A stretch of 64,000 nucleotides of DNA, taken from assembly GCA_025526995.1 (NCBI GenBank), contig JAHLKG010000004.1, forward strand, positions 1 to 64,000, given 5' to 3'. How positions within the stretch are numbered: position 1 is the stretch's first letter; every line of letters begins with the position of its first letter. The notes below the pieces were generated by a model. That model saw only the letters and a list, made by a program, of their open reading frames with translations, ran no database searches and was not told where the DNA came from. This DNA is from Powellomyces hirtus (lineage: Eukaryota > Chytridiomycota > Chytridiomycetes > Spizellomycetales > Powellomycetaceae). Both the position numbers and the translations under genes were made by a program. This document shows positions 50,941-63,149 of the stretch, one piece after another.

Positions 50941-52342
50941 TTGAGATGTGATGTCTACACGTTTTCACACAGATATACATCTATCCACTATACTCAGGAG
51001 CAGCAAGCGTCACTGTGTCAAGGATACAGAGGGTGTGATATACTGGTCACAAGGAGGTGCTAAAGGGGCGGGTGAGGGTTTACTCACGCCCCTCCCTCCG
51101 CGTGTTGAGCCCGAGCCCAGTGTGCGAGAAAGTGTTATGGGGTGGTGAAGTGTTTACTCACGCCCTTGCACACCTCTGCCCTCATGCCGTTGTCTCTCCA
51201 TACTTCTGCTGTCATACTGCCGGCTTTGTTCGCTGGATGCGGCTTCTGCCCCACTAAAAGGATGGTGTGCAAGGTGAATTGAACACTGTTCACTCCCATC
51301 CCTCCCTCCGTGTATCTCTACCTTTATGCTCTTACAGCACTTTGCAACAAGCCTGTGCTGTAACAGACTGGTGTCAACTTGTCTGATTCCCTGCGAGTTG
51401 AGTCCAGTGTGCAAGGAGGTAGGGGTGGTGCAGATCCCCTCACGCTCCTGTCTCTAGGTACTTTTGCTGTGACAGTATACCTTGGCTTGGTGTATTGGAA
51501 TATTGACCGTCGGAATTGTCTTCAATGCTGGTGTCACGTGACACCATGTAGGCCGCGAAATGCGAACACTGGAGGAAGCAGGTGGTCATCTCGGGCAAAT
51601 CAATTACGACCAGCTAGTAAAACGTTTTTTCAAGGGAAATGAAGTGGGAGATCTGTGGGGTCATTGGCGATCGGATGAGATCTGGACTAACCTAGGACTG
51701 ACGTGTCGGAGAGAGGGACACTTGGAGCTGTAGAGACCGATGCAAAAAGCAGACTGTCCATCGAGGATCGATATCGCCCTTCCGATCGACCCATCATAGT
51801 GCATGCAATCCGGATCTTCTCAAAACAGGCCGACCAACGTCTGTTCCATTGAACTCAGCCTCACGTTCAAGACTTTCAAGATTGGCGCCAAGGTTCTTGA
51901 TCCGGCGACCCATTGCATGTGACACTCCCACCTGGCCCGGAAAATAAGCTGACCTCTCACGACTTGAGCAGCGACAACTACATCGGTTCTGTCCTTTACC
52001 AATCTATAAAATATACGTCCGTAGCTCACAACTCTAATTAGAGATCACATGCTGCGTATTTTTGCTAGAATACGCCAGATTAGCCGTCCGAAAAAAAAAG
52101 GAAATTGGGAAAAAAATAAACCACTACAGTTGCGGTGTGGCTCAGCAACTGGCGTCTCCGGAGTCTCCGACTGATGAGGTGGGGAGGTGGGTGCGACTGA
52201 CTGACTGACCAATTGGCCCACAGCATTGTAAATGATTTACGGAGACATGTCTGTCCGTTGAACAATATTTTGAATACGCCCCTTGCCTCGGTGGCATTTG
52301 AGCTACTTTGATCCTGGTTGCAAGTCAGTACTGAGAAATGGA
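50941..52342. other. Intergenic stretch with degenerate repeats, no gene
   Basis: Related GTTTACTCACGCCC blocks at 51075-51175 and TTGAGTCCAGTGTGC at 51398 suggest a second decayed tandem array. No ORF of interest. Confidence 0.45.
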
Positions 52343-52391
52343 GGGGGGGGGGGGGGGGGGGGGGGGGTGGGGGGGGGGGGGGGGGGGGGGG
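52343..52391 (+). repeat. Poly-G tract of 49 bases with one T
   Basis: 25 G, one T (52368), 23 G. The longest homopolymer in the window, 217 bases upstream of the next start codon. Confidence 0.85.
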
Positions 52392-52607
52392 ACAGAGTCT
52401 GCCGCGGGAAATAGCAGCTGGCTCGCTCCGCGTGCTCCGTCTGGGCGGCCCGAGTGACGACTGGCCCACAGCCTGAACCACAGCCTGAAAGAATGAGTAA
52501 ATGCAGGGCCACTTGTCTGCGATACCAGAAAGGGAAGTACTTTTCCTTCCTCTACATATATCTGAGCAGAGTCGAGTCACTTCTTGCTGCTTCAACAGCG
52601 ACAAACA

Positions 52608-53966
52608 ATGGCCAACAGCAGGCGACCTGCCAGCACACCGTCCCAAGACGACGACGGTCCGTTGCTATTGCCAACCCTCCAGGTCCATCTGGGCGTCGTC
52701 CTCTGCTCAGGCAAGCCAAAACAGCGAAGTCACATAACCCTCGGAAGCCACGCAGCACTGGTCAAGAACCGTGCGGCATGTCACGACCACACCGTTAGCA
52801 AAGACGAACTCATTCGCTACCTGTGTGCCGATAAGAGACTGGACAACGAGCAGGCCGCCGCAATGGCCCTTTCCTACGTAAACAATGTTTATGGGAATCT
52901 TCCCGAGTTGATGCACTCAGTCGAGCATATGTTGACCACTACGCACATGTGGAGAACTCCCGAAGATTCCTGGATGCATGGAGACTCAAACATAATTGCA
53001 ACGGTGAAGAAACAAAACATGGCCTGGCAGAACGCCAAGGGAGATCGCGACCGATGGGGCTTTGACGGTTCATTTGAAACGCCCAGCGTGGATGAGCTGC
53101 TGGCGCTGCTGAAACGAGTCCGTCGAATCCGCCCGGGCGTCGCCGTTTCACAACGACTTCGTTTTTCTGCTCCTTTGCTGAAGCGTTTGCATTATGAGGA
53201 ACGCAGATCCTGGGCGCAGCGCTTGTCCGAACAAGACGATGTCTTGGAGGACGATCCTATAATGTTGTCCAAAATAAACTTTCGCAGAATCCAGCGGCTG
53301 GTCATGTCAATGTACGGCAACGGCGGTGACTTTATCCGAAGCGTACGTGATCTGTCTCGTGACCTTACATTGGGCAATATCTCTGTATTGGAGTCATCCT
53401 CGGATCCTTTCGCCATCTCATACTCCTTCATCGCATTTCAACGAAAAAAGCAGCTCAAAGTTGTCACCAATATAAGCGGTTCAGTTTTCTTGAGCAAGGG
53501 CTCAGTACAGCTCATTCAGCAGAATGTACCATACAACCCCTCGTCGTTCGAGACTATCCTGATCAGACGCGCTACCGATCGAAAAGCGCTCTCATCCATC
53601 GTCCCACCACCAAGTTTCCCTTCCATTGACAAGCGAAAACTGCTCGGACAGGTGCGGGCAGTGTGCGAACTCATGGAAAAATATGTCCAAATTTACGGCA
53701 AAGGCGACATACGCCGACTGCAGTTTTCACGTGATGTAGAAGGGGGCTCCGGAAGAGGACCGGTCGATGCATACAACCGTCTCGTTGATCTTCTGGCGAT
53801 GCTGAGAAGACGGTGCGAGGTCGCCGGAATACCGTTGAAGATGGGTCCTTGTCACAAATTCCTCGCCAAAGACATCATGAACTTCCATGAAAGCTGGAAG
53901 GATGATGCCTTTGCGGACAAAAAGATTCCGGGATGGATGGGCTATCTCTATGGCTTGCGGCTATGA
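52608..53966 (+). CDS. Hypothetical protein, single exon
   Basis: About 452 residues from the ATG at 52608 (an in-frame ATG at 52584 would add eight). No family recognised. Clean coding composition throughout, with segments such as DELIRYLCADKRLDNEQAA, LLKRVRRIRPGVAVSQRL, FETILIRRATDRKALSS and a C-terminal HESWKDDAFADKKIPGWMG. The N-terminus is Ser/Asp-rich. No signal peptide, membrane segment or obvious catalytic motif. Lack of introns is unusual among its neighbours. The poly-G tract lies in its presumed promoter. Confidence 0.65.
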   Translation: MANSRRPASTPSQDDDGPLLLPTLQVHLGVVLCSGKPKQRSHITLGSHAALVKNRAACHDHTVSKDELIRYLCADKRLDNEQAAAMALSYVNNVYGNLPELMHSVEHMLTTTHMWRTPEDSWMHGDSNIIATVKKQNMAWQNAKGDRDRWGFDGSFETPSVDELLALLKRVRRIRPGVAVSQRLRFSAPLLKRLHYEERRSWAQRLSEQDDVLEDDPIMLSKINFRRIQRLVMSMYGNGGDFIRSVRDLSRDLTLGNISVLESSSDPFAISYSFIAFQRKKQLKVVTNISGSVFLSKGSVQLIQQNVPYNPSSFETILIRRATDRKALSSIVPPPSFPSIDKRKLLGQVRAVCELMEKYVQIYGKGDIRRLQFSRDVEGGSGRGPVDAYNRLVDLLAMLRRRCEVAGIPLKMGPCHKFLAKDIMNFHESWKDDAFADKKIPGWMGYLYGLRL

Positions 53967-54777
53967 TTGTTATCGGAGTTGATCATTTGTAAAGAGAGCT
54001 GTCGCATGTTTTGATACCGAACCCTGGTGAATGGACTCGTGTCCGGAGCCATGGGCGCTGCGAAACATCGGAGTGTTTACTCCATGTAAGAGTAGCACGC
54101 CCGACTGGGTCACCTTCAACTTAGGAGACTAAGTCTTTTCCAAATTTTCAAATGGCGTTCTATTCCACCACCAATTTGATTACGTATTGTCAATCAGATA
54201 ATCCACTTGCTATTGTATAGTTTTGAGTGGTATCATAGTCTTGGTCTTTTTCAAATACTCTGTGGTCTCTCACCCACATTGCATGTATGCTGTACATAGA
54301 AAGTCTTTGACCTGGTCACACATGGATTGAAATTCCGAATGCTACGATGGGATTAAATCGTTTGTCCTGCTAACCAGACGGGTAACATGGATGTAAGACG
54401 AAGTGGAGTTTCAAAGCCCTTGGGCGCGGCGGATTGGGAGAGCGGCCGACCAAATCCGGCCTCGAAACGTCATGGAACGGTTGGTGTTTCTATGGATTTA
54501 CCACGTATGAGGGGGCACAAAGGAACTGATAAACAAGACCCCCTTGGAGCGTGAGAGTCAAGCGTGCCGTTCGTTCGCTCGCACGCTTTTTGTACACAAT
54601 GATTTCGAGAAGATCATCCACAAACATTCGATTGAGATTGAAGTCTAACGCAAATGCTAGTTAGGTACAACGCGAAAGTGAATGGGTAAAAGGTTTCACT
54701 TACAGTTATGACGGATGCTGTGTATGTTGACGTCTAGCAAGCTTGTATCGATTGTATCTATCAGAGACACTTTTCGA
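53967..54777. other. Intergenic stretch, nothing recognised
   Basis: AT-rich, no ORF above 70 codons, no clear repeat. Confidence 0.5.
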
Positions 54778-57700
54778 TCAATCATCCGTGAAAGCGTTGA
54801 TAGTCAAGACGCAAAACGCACCCATGTCGGGATATATCAGATATTTGTTGGGATTCCCGCGGAACCCACGAAAGGATGTATCATCAGTCAGCTCCTTTGC
54901 GTACTTTTCTCGGCCGCGCATGAGTGATTGCAATCGCTCTATTTCTTTCTGGACATCTTCTTGGACTTGTCCATACTTCCGTTCAAAAGTGCTTTCTGAA
55001 TGCGTGTGGGATGCACCCGGCGTAGTGCCAGGATGTAACAGATACTCAAATCTAGAAAGCAGCATAAACTTTAGCCGGTTCCCTCTGGCCTTCCGATTTT
55101 CTTGCCACGGATGTTTCAATTGTAAGAATCCACTCGTCCTGGTTTTTGGCAGCATCATGGGCGAAGCAGCTCTCCGATCCAAGTCACGGAGCATAATTGC
55201 CTCGCTGGAATCGTTCCCGCCAGAGAAAATGTCGGATGAGGACACACTGCGCACACGAGACCGACGCTTTTCCGGATCAGGTCCAGATGTGTCCCGCAGG
55301 TTTTCCGGTTCGCCCAGGTGCACATCTTCGTGCACATCATCCTCCTTGGGCACGACTGTGTATATGAGGGCAGGATTTCGACCCAGAACCTTTTTACGGA
55401 AAAGTCCCTCGAGCCAGAAAAGAGCTCCGTCATGCTCATCCACATAGCAGGTTATCAGATCACAATAATGTCGTATCTTTGCATAGTTTGTATCCAGAAA
55501 TTTCGCCAATGAGATCTGATGTTTGCTTGATTAGCAGAATTCAACGGGATCTGATAGATCACAAAATGATTGATAACTTACGTCTGCATTAATCAAGGTA
55601 AATGTGCACAACCGCGGCTTCGGTGCTTGCTGACTGCTTTCCCTATCACCAGCACTGAACTCACTAGACAGCGGGCCTTCGTCCTCCATTATCTGGTGGA
55701 AGATATCTCCGAACAGATCTGCAAACCCCACAGCAAGCGTGCAACCTGCCGAATGATTGAGGAGATGCACCTTACGTATGCCCGACGCTGCCAAATCCTG
55801 AATGAACTGTCGAAAAGCCTGCTGCACCATAGGATTGTAAGCAGCCTTGATCGCCAGAAGGTAGCTTAATTCCTGCCCGGACGGCCATCCGAAAACAAAC
55901 GGCTTAATCCAAGCAGGAAAGTCTCCGAGTGTCATCAGTTGTCCAAACCGTTTGATTGCCGCTTCCATGGAGCAATTCTAGATAATGCATGTTAACTTTT
56001 GTGAGAGGGAAGACATGAACCTGATAACGTTCATTGTTCTTTCAGCGAGAGGCGGCCATGACTTACGTATCCGTGAATGAAAACCAGCGCTTCATCCTCA
56101 TGTGCACGATCGGTATACCCGCCGCTACCCGACCATTCTGTAGCGGAGACACCAGGAGGGCTTCCACAGATGTTGTCGACTCGCTCCCAGCCATCGACCG
56201 AGAGAACACGATCAGACTCTGTTTTGATGGCCTTGATCGTAATCGAAGACAAGCCGTCCAGCTTGTCGGAGTCCTAAACAAACATGCAAGCGCATTGATA
56301 AGCGCACACAGCCATATACTGATCATGTCATCAAGTACCCCAGTACCAAGCCACCGCGCTGTCGGACCCGGCGGAAACCCTCCACTGAGAGTTCGTCACT
56401 CTTGTGATCTATGTGAATGACTACGCGCGATAGCGCGCTGTCGCAGTGTTTTGGCGAGCATTCTGCTGCAACAGGCTCCTTTGTTGCCACGCGATACCGT
56501 AGTGACTGACAAGATAAGAGACGAACCTGTATGTCAGCGTACATTGCATTCAAAGCACTACGGAAGACAACTATCACCTCGTACCCAGGCCTAGGCGCCA
56601 GTGGTGGTGAGCTGCCATGATTTGGGGATGACGCGGAGGATTTGCTGTATGATTCTGATGGTATCGGAGCTCGAGCGAATTCCCCGATCTTTAATTCTTC
56701 AAAAAGTGGGTCTAGAATCTGCAACGGGGAGCCGGGCTCCATGTCGTGCGAATGCCTGGCAGCTAGCTGGTCCCTATATTGAGCAGGGAAGCACTGGCTC
56801 ACTTGTGGCAACTCAGCAAAGAATTTGCTATGATAGCAATTATCCAAGGGAGAAATATGAGACCAGCTTAGCTAACGGTTGAATGCCTACCCAGCTCACA
56901 TGCATGTAACATACCCGCTAACACTGCACTCGACGCCCGCAACACCATATCTTATGCCTTTCTCATCTGCTTTTGGGATCGCTTTGTATTCATTCATTCC
57001 CAGTTTCGAGCAAGTGACGTAGGCGATTTTGACAGCAGCAAAAGAGTCGCCGCTGCCAAACTCCCTGGCGGTGAATGGCGGCACAGGAGATCCATTCTTC
57101 CAGTACCCTGTGGTAACCTCCCCGCTGTCGCAATCATCACACCACATCCCATACCCGTGAGGCAATCCCGCACTGTTTACTGAACCCGTGTACGAGAATG
57201 TCCGATTATCGTTCGAGAAAGACCATGGGTCATATATTGTGTATTGGAAAGTGCCAGGCTGCAGGGATATCGGGCGTACCCACCACCACCGAACAGCGGC
57301 AGCGTGACTGAATTTGCCAACAACCCGTGGATAAAGCACGCGGCGCCAAAGAGTAGCTATTAAGGTCAAGAATTGGACGGCGAGCAAGCAGATCAAGACA
57401 ATAAAGGTCGGTCCTGTATCTTTATTGAAGAGCACTGAGAGCCCAGTCGCGGATGGATTGCCGATGTTTGATGGAGTAAGCTGCCCTTTGTTTATAATGA
57501 GGAGGATCACAACAGCCAGAGCAAGTGCATAGAAGTACCACTGAGCGAGCAAACTGAGCTGTCAGAAAGTACGGGGGTCAACTGCATGCAGTAGCACAGG
57601 TAGCACGCGCAATGGGACGTGACAGGTGCAAGTACCTTTATGACAAAAATGAGGATGAAGACAAAGGCAATCACGACCGCTAAGGACGATCGCTGCTCCA

Positions 57701-58224
57701 CAGTCAATGAGGCATCCGGATTGTCCACATTGCTCGTATTGGGACTCTTGGGAAACAAGATGGACACGCCAGCTCCAATAACTTTTGACAAAGCACAAGG
57801 AAAAAGAGCGGAAAGAGGGGTATCAGGAGCGAGTAGTGAAAGGAACCCTCTCGCTCGACCAAGCACAGGCAGAGCGTCTGTTTTGATGCTTCTGGACGAA
57901 ACAGCATCTATCTCCGCTTGCACCCTCTGCCGCCCATTCCACATATCATTTTGGCTCATGCTCTCGTGCGCACTCACGAGACAGGAAGGCAATAACGGTC
58001 AATGCGATGCCTAGTATTTGTGCTTTTCGAGTCTTCCGCTTGTAGTGCCCGTTGGCTCTTCTCCTAGTGGACCTTGTGAGCATTATGGCAGCGGTCTTCT
58101 CCAGGTTCAAAATCACTGCCGGCTTTCCAGTTCCCACATCCCAGGCAACGAGGCCAGCGCCCTGCTGTTCATCGATAATGGCGGAATACTTTGCAGCGGT
58201 GGTCACTGTCTCCATGCGGGGCAT
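54778..58224 (-). CDS. Membrane protein with MORN-like and alpha/beta-hydrolase (DUF900-like) regions, multi-exon
   Basis: Supported exons: to 57636, 57540-56915, 56827-56347, 56273-56067, 55977-55582 and 55515-54778, joined in frame by GT-AG introns of 66-95 bp. In order: transmembrane helices (SSLAVVIAFVFILIFVIK; YFYALALAVVILLII; FIVLICLLAVQFLTLIATL), a MORN-like stretch (SAGLPHGYGMW), and a hydrolase: EALVFIHGY-NCSMEAAIKRFGQL, FGWPSG, nucleophile elbow NHSAG, then DEHDGALFWLEGL. The elbow has Asn where GxSxG expects Gly. The expected final His motif is not obvious, and the last exon is long and charged. The N-terminal exon(s) up to 58224 or about 58490 (MGRTYKLRMGILASADG) cannot be joined with certainty. 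Confidence 0.65.
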
Positions 58225-58512
58225 GCGGCTTTCCAGCTGTCCGTTTTACTGGCGTACTCGTCTTCTTCCTCTTCTTTCCTACCCCTTTCTCGACGGCGTG
58301 CTCCCAGCTTTCCTGGGTTCCTGCCTGTACCGTATGGCAGCCTCTTCTGGAAATTGCTAAACGCTGATGCGCAAAAAGGCTTGGCGCGACGCGTGTCAAC
58401 TCCAAACGAGACGTCAGTCTCACTCGAAAAGCAGATTCCGTCGGCAGAAGCAAGGATCCCCATTCGAAGCTTGTATGTTCTCCCCATTTCGCAACATACC
58501 CCAACCCTCACG

Positions 58513-58520
58513 TATATAAA
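58513..58520 (+). promoter_or_regulatory. TATA box of the reductase gene
   Basis: TATATAAA 102 bases before the ATG at 58622. A C-rich segment (58544-58567) follows it. Confidence 0.5.
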
Positions 58521-58621
58521 CAGCGGGGTCACTTAGCACCGTGCCCCCCCCTCCCCCCCGCCCCCCCAACTCTTGCCACTTCCGCGTTCTCACTATTGAC
58601 ATATAGATCGGCCCATTAGAA

Positions 58622-59641
58622 ATGCCAGCTGATATTGAAGATGGCCTGAGCAGTGCGCTCACCTCCGCGGCCGCTTGGTTGGACAACCAGATTGTTGCCC
58701 ACCCACGGTATCTCAAGGCGTTTGCTGGCGTCGGTGCCCTGTACGTGCTCTCTCGCGTTCTGAACATCAGCAGCTACCTGTTCTTGCCGCACGTTCTTCC
58801 GTCGCGCTTCGCAAAATTCAAGCATCCCGAGCACAAGAAAGGAAAGAGGCCTTGGGCCATCGTCACTGGAGCATCCGATGGTATCGGAAAGGGCTTTGTT
58901 TTCGAGCTTGCAGCACAAGGATTCAACGTGGTGTTGTGTGCGAGGAACAAAGCAAAACTCGAGAGTGTTGTCGGTGATCTAAAGGACGAATTTCCGGCCA
59001 CGGTCACCAAACTCTGGGTCGCTGATGCTGGCAACGTCAGTGGTGAAAATGCGGTCAACTTCCGAGAACTCTTGGACCTTATCTCTGGGCTACCCGTCAC
59101 AGTCCTGATCAACAACGTTGGTATTGCCAACGACCTTGTCGACTTTGAGAGGCTTGCAGAGGCGGACTTGAAGCAAATTATCAACGTCAACACGGTGTTC
59201 CCTACCCTGATCACCAAACATCTCATTCCGATCTTGGAAAAAAACGGCCCTTCCTTGATCATCAACGTGGGCTCCATCGCGGGTGATCTTCCCATGCCGT
59301 ATCTGAGCCCTTATTGCGGGACAAAGGCCTACAACAAGGCGTGGTCAAAGGCGCTGAGTCTGGAGCTTTCTAGCAGAAAGTCGAAGATTCAAGTTCAAAG
59401 TCTGATTGTCGGCGATGTGTCATCTAACAGCAACCATTCGAAAGAGAGTTTGATGGTCGCCAGCGCGCGTCAATTTGCACGTACCACGCTCAGAGTTCCT
59501 ACGACTCAGAAAGTTGCCACCCCGTACTTTTTCCACAAACTCGGCGTTGGTTGGACCTCTTCTGTTCCGAACTTTGTCATGGACCCCCTGATGGTACATA
59601 TGACTAAGCAAGTGAAAGCATCGCTCGATAAGAGGAGTTAG
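58622..59641 (+). CDS. Very-long-chain 3-oxoacyl-CoA reductase-like SDR (KAR/IFA38 type)
   Basis: 339 residues, the family length. An N-terminal membrane helix (about 34-60, GVGALYVLSRVLNISSYLFL) precedes the Rossmann fold: TGASDGIG (82-89), NNVG (164-167), Ser in GSIAG (S218), Y231-x3-K235 (SPYCGTKAY). This order and the ADAG/FPTLITKHLIP segments match the ER enzyme that reduces 3-ketoacyl-CoA with NADPH in fatty-acid elongation for sphingolipids. The C-terminus KASLDKRS ends in KxKxx-unlike basic residues; ER retention is inferred from the family. Single exon, with a TATA box upstream. It could be a diverged paralogue rather than the essential elongase subunit. Confidence 0.85.
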   Translation: MPADIEDGLSSALTSAAAWLDNQIVAHPRYLKAFAGVGALYVLSRVLNISSYLFLPHVLPSRFAKFKHPEHKKGKRPWAIVTGASDGIGKGFVFELAAQGFNVVLCARNKAKLESVVGDLKDEFPATVTKLWVADAGNVSGENAVNFRELLDLISGLPVTVLINNVGIANDLVDFERLAEADLKQIINVNTVFPTLITKHLIPILEKNGPSLIINVGSIAGDLPMPYLSPYCGTKAYNKAWSKALSLELSSRKSKIQVQSLIVGDVSSNSNHSKESLMVASARQFARTTLRVPTTQKVATPYFFHKLGVGWTSSVPNFVMDPLMVHMTKQVKASLDKRS

Positions 59642-59942
59642 GTGAATTGCCGTTATCCATCGCCGCTGGGATGAAGGAACGTCACCAAACGAAAACCCGG
59701 AACTTCGGGTCTCATCTGCCGGACTAAAGTACATAGCGCAAACTAGATTGAGAAACACTGGCCCGAAAATACACAATCATATTCAATTTCTTCGGCTTCT
59801 TTGATATTGCGCTAGGGTCGACAATGGTATTAACATACGCGCGCAGATACATTTTATAGTTCGAACAAAATCATATTTTGTGGTCAACTTTCACACATCA
59901 ACCGACGTCCGGTACGTTGGTCTTTCAAATCTCGGGGTACCA

Positions 59943-60254
59943 TTATTTGTCGTGCAGAATGTGCACTCCATTCCACGTGTCATGCGGTGGGAGCTTCTCA
60001 AACTCTTCAAGCCTATCACACAGGTTCAAAGCCGGACCATATCCACCATGATTTCCAAAGAACATGAGCAATTTCTTTCTCGCCTGGTCAAAGTCTCGTT
60101 TGAGGTATAGATCATACACTGTAGTCCACACTTTGAGCTTTTCCTCCATGGACTGGCCAATCTGTAAATCGAGACCTCGCGCCTTGGCCAGCTCAAACGG
60201 TGGGTGAGCTTCCCTTTGCCTTTGACTATCACGATGTCCTTGGGAAAGATCCAC
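59943..60254 (-). pseudogene. Class III nucleotide cyclase-like C-terminus, frameshifted remnant
   Basis: The text KLKVWTTVYDLYLKRDFDQA, GPALNLCDRLEEFEKLPPHD and TWNGVHILHDK matches the tail typical of bacterial-type adenylate/guanylate cyclases (W...LY..RDF..A...F, PP..WDGV..L..K). Upstream in another frame is KDIVIVKGKGK, like the VKG segment of the catalytic domain, so a one-base shift near 60190 breaks it; earlier catalytic motifs are not recognisable up to 60650. Either a decayed gene or one with exons I cannot place. Confidence 0.45.
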
Positions 60255-60674
60255 TACTCTTTTGGTCTGAGCAGCCGCACAGTCGAGTCGATCATTGAAC
60301 CTGTGAACCAGGAATCCTGGAGCACCCGTGTCCTTCCCAACCTGAGCAAACTGGAACGTGACACTGGAGGGACCATAGCTGGTAGCGGAGCGGGGCTACG
60401 CTATATTGATGATCATCGGCGCCTCACCCACGGGCTTGCCCCTGTGATGACAGCGAACACGACGGGTTCGGCCTGTTGGACGCGCCGAGCGTTGGTGCTG
60501 AGTCGGGTGGGGCCCAAGAACTATGGAATGGAACGCACGACTAGACGCTTGCCTCTCGGATTCGAAGTGGTTACACTGTTTATTTATGACGCGAACCGCA
60601 TGGAAGATTTCCGCACCAATGATTCAATACATTAGATTACATAGACGAATCAGAGAAAAGACTAAAGCAGACCA

Positions 60675-63149
60675 CTAAACTCCATTCGTTTCAAAGAGTG
60701 TGACCGACGCCAAACATCCCGTGTTATTGATAACCTGCGGGAGGCGATGAGTCTCATTGTGGGTCAATCATCCAATGTCGGGCCTCTGCGCTTACCTCAA
60801 AGACGACCCCCGGGTATCCATAAAAGCAGGTCGGACCAAAAGGATTCTGGTGGCCTCCTCTGTTGTGAACAACGGGTCGCGGTGGCTGCGTTGTTGTTGT
60901 CGCTGATGAGTGCATGATTCGTTGTATGTCTTCCCACTGTAGTGCCAAGGCTGCGTCAGATGTGATGTTGGGATGGAGCGCTGTAACAACTAACTCATAC
61001 CGTCGAGTCCGCGGTTATGGCTCGCTCTTGGTCACCTAGGACAAACTGGCATTTTGCATACTGCGTGAAGTCCCAATGACCGACGGGATTCATGTGAAGG
61101 ATAAGTTTCTTGATGGTGTGCGACGTGCCGGAAAAGAGAATGTCGAAACCCGATGTGAAATCTGAGAGATATTTCGTGTTGGTGGCTCAGGACGCAACCC
61201 AGTGGAATAGCAAAATGGGGAATAACGTAACGTACAGTTCCAGAAATAATCGCCCGTCTCATCTTCTTGCGCGCCGTCGTCCGCATTGTTAGAAGTCGTG
61301 TCTGGGGATTCGCCCAATATGCTCATCTGGTCATCGTCTTTTGCACATACACCCTCGGGTTTCCCGAGTGCGTCAAGAACATCCTGCGTCGGCGTCCCAA
61401 ATGCGAGAGATATCGGGATTGTGGTCGAGTTGTTGTTGTTGTGGCGGCGCGGATGGTTGGGAATGGCGATGCCTTCACCAATCTGGCCATGGAGAGAGAG
61501 AACGACAAAAGTCAGATCTCGCTTTGCAGATATGGTATCCCTCGCTGCTATGGCGACAAACCTTAACAACAACATGCCCTATGTCAAATTTCAAGCGAGG
61601 CGCGACGGCATGCTGCCACTGCTCGGATCCCGTGAACACATATACCCGGTTCAACACCGGTGTCGTGCCATCAGGGAATGAGAGCGGAAGATCTGCGCAG
61701 GACGTACTTTCGAATGAGCATGAGGAAAAACGCCGCGCGTATGGTCACTCCAATGAACCAATGCAATCTTCAAATACCAGTGAGACTCTGCAGTGGTATG
61801 TATGCGTCCGGGATCGGGAAAACGAACGAGACGCCCTGAGGTTTTTCAGAGAGTGGCTTTAGCAAAGAGGACATGGTGTAAGAAGGTATCCGAGGCCCTA
61901 CCGGATACGTCAGGGTATACTGCTTTCGTTCATCACTAAACTCGCCCTGATGACGCACAGATAATAAAGATCAGCGAGCAGCTTTCGTGACCACTTGGCG
62001 TTTCGGATGGAAGACGTACGGGATACGTGGGCCCAAACAACTTGTATATAGACACAAAGGTGGGCAAAACTCTATGCGAGCTGAATCGTGTATCAAAAGT
62101 ATGAGTTGTTTTGTTTCGCACATCAAACGGCCGAGATATCCCTCTGCAACACAGTGCCACATACTTGAAATCCACGTCTTTGTAGAACAAGGCCAACTTG
62201 GAAAAGTCCCAAAGCTCAATCAGTTTGAGGCGCTACCAAGGAAAGCACCGCATCAATAATGAAGAAGCCTGATGAAGAAATGTTGGCTATCCTCACTTGG
62301 GATGCAGGGTCAAAGCGCAAGCATATGCCATTGGATGGCAGGTTGAGGACAATATCTGACCGCAGTGGCGCCTGCAGGGGACCGCGTGGGAACGAGATAA
62401 TATCTGAGGATACGTGTTAATTCCTCCCCCTTCTTCTGTTTGTTCCTTACCGAATCATCATACATGCATTCCACATATGGCACGCTGTTTTCCATATCCC
62501 TGAACATGGCAACCACGCTTCCAACCGGCGTTCCAAGCACAAACGGTCCTACAGCGCGACCGGGCTGTACAGCGCATTCAAGGCGCTGAGCGACAGGTTG
62601 GGACGATTGAATGTTATTAGCTGTTGATCCAGGAAGCGGTACCGGCGCAGTTGCTGAAGCTGTGGCGAGCATCATTGGGACGGCACGAGCCGTAGCGGGC
62701 AGATCCAGCGTTTCGGGTTGAGTGATAGGTGCTGCCCTCGTGGGGCTCTGTTTCAGTCGCAGGGCCAGCTGGGAACTACGAGCTGTTGCTACGACTGTCT
62801 TTATGTCGAGTGAGGTTTGTTTCGGGGAACTGACTACGAGCCGCGGGGTGGGGGGTCGTGTATTCTCTACCGGCAGCGGCGGCTTGCCATGCGCCGGTTT
62901 TACTGGTTTCGCTGCACTGACAGCAACGGTATCTTCTGGCGGTGGCGTAGGCGACGGCAGGGGTTGTTCTAACGGTGGTTGCGGCAGGAGGGTGGGCGAA
63001 GATTTCTGTGGAGAGTTGTCGCTGTCGTCCTTGTCGACGGAAGGACTCGGTGCCGAGGGGTCGCTGTTCTCGGGACCAGAGAGTGACGGAGACGGCGGCT
63101 TGAGTGGAGTGCGCGGTTTGCGGTTCTTCCCTTTAGCTTTGGAATGCAA
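60675..63149 (-). CDS. PHAF1 / UPF0183 family protein, about nine exons
   Basis: Pieced together on the minus strand: a Pro/Ser-rich N-terminal extension (63149 to about 62600), then the domain: LECAVQPGRAVGPFVLGTP, intron 62450-62372, APLRSDIVLNLPSNGICLRF, intron, SKLALFYKDVDFKYVALC with YKLFGPTYPV, intron, YTLTYP|GVSFVFPIPD, further exon with GTTPVLNRVYVFTG, then FGTPTQDVLDALGKPEGV with DDDQMSIL, DYFWN|YFTSGFDILFSGTSH and KKLILHMNPVGHWDF, then WEDIQRIMHSS, NPFGPTCFYGYPGVVFE, and a last exon ending ASVTLFETNGV (stop 60675-60677). The many introns join at conserved phases. In animals PHAF1 binds autophagy membranes (PI3P). No ATG opens the 63149 frame, so the start lies in an upstream exon not identified. 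Confidence 0.75.
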
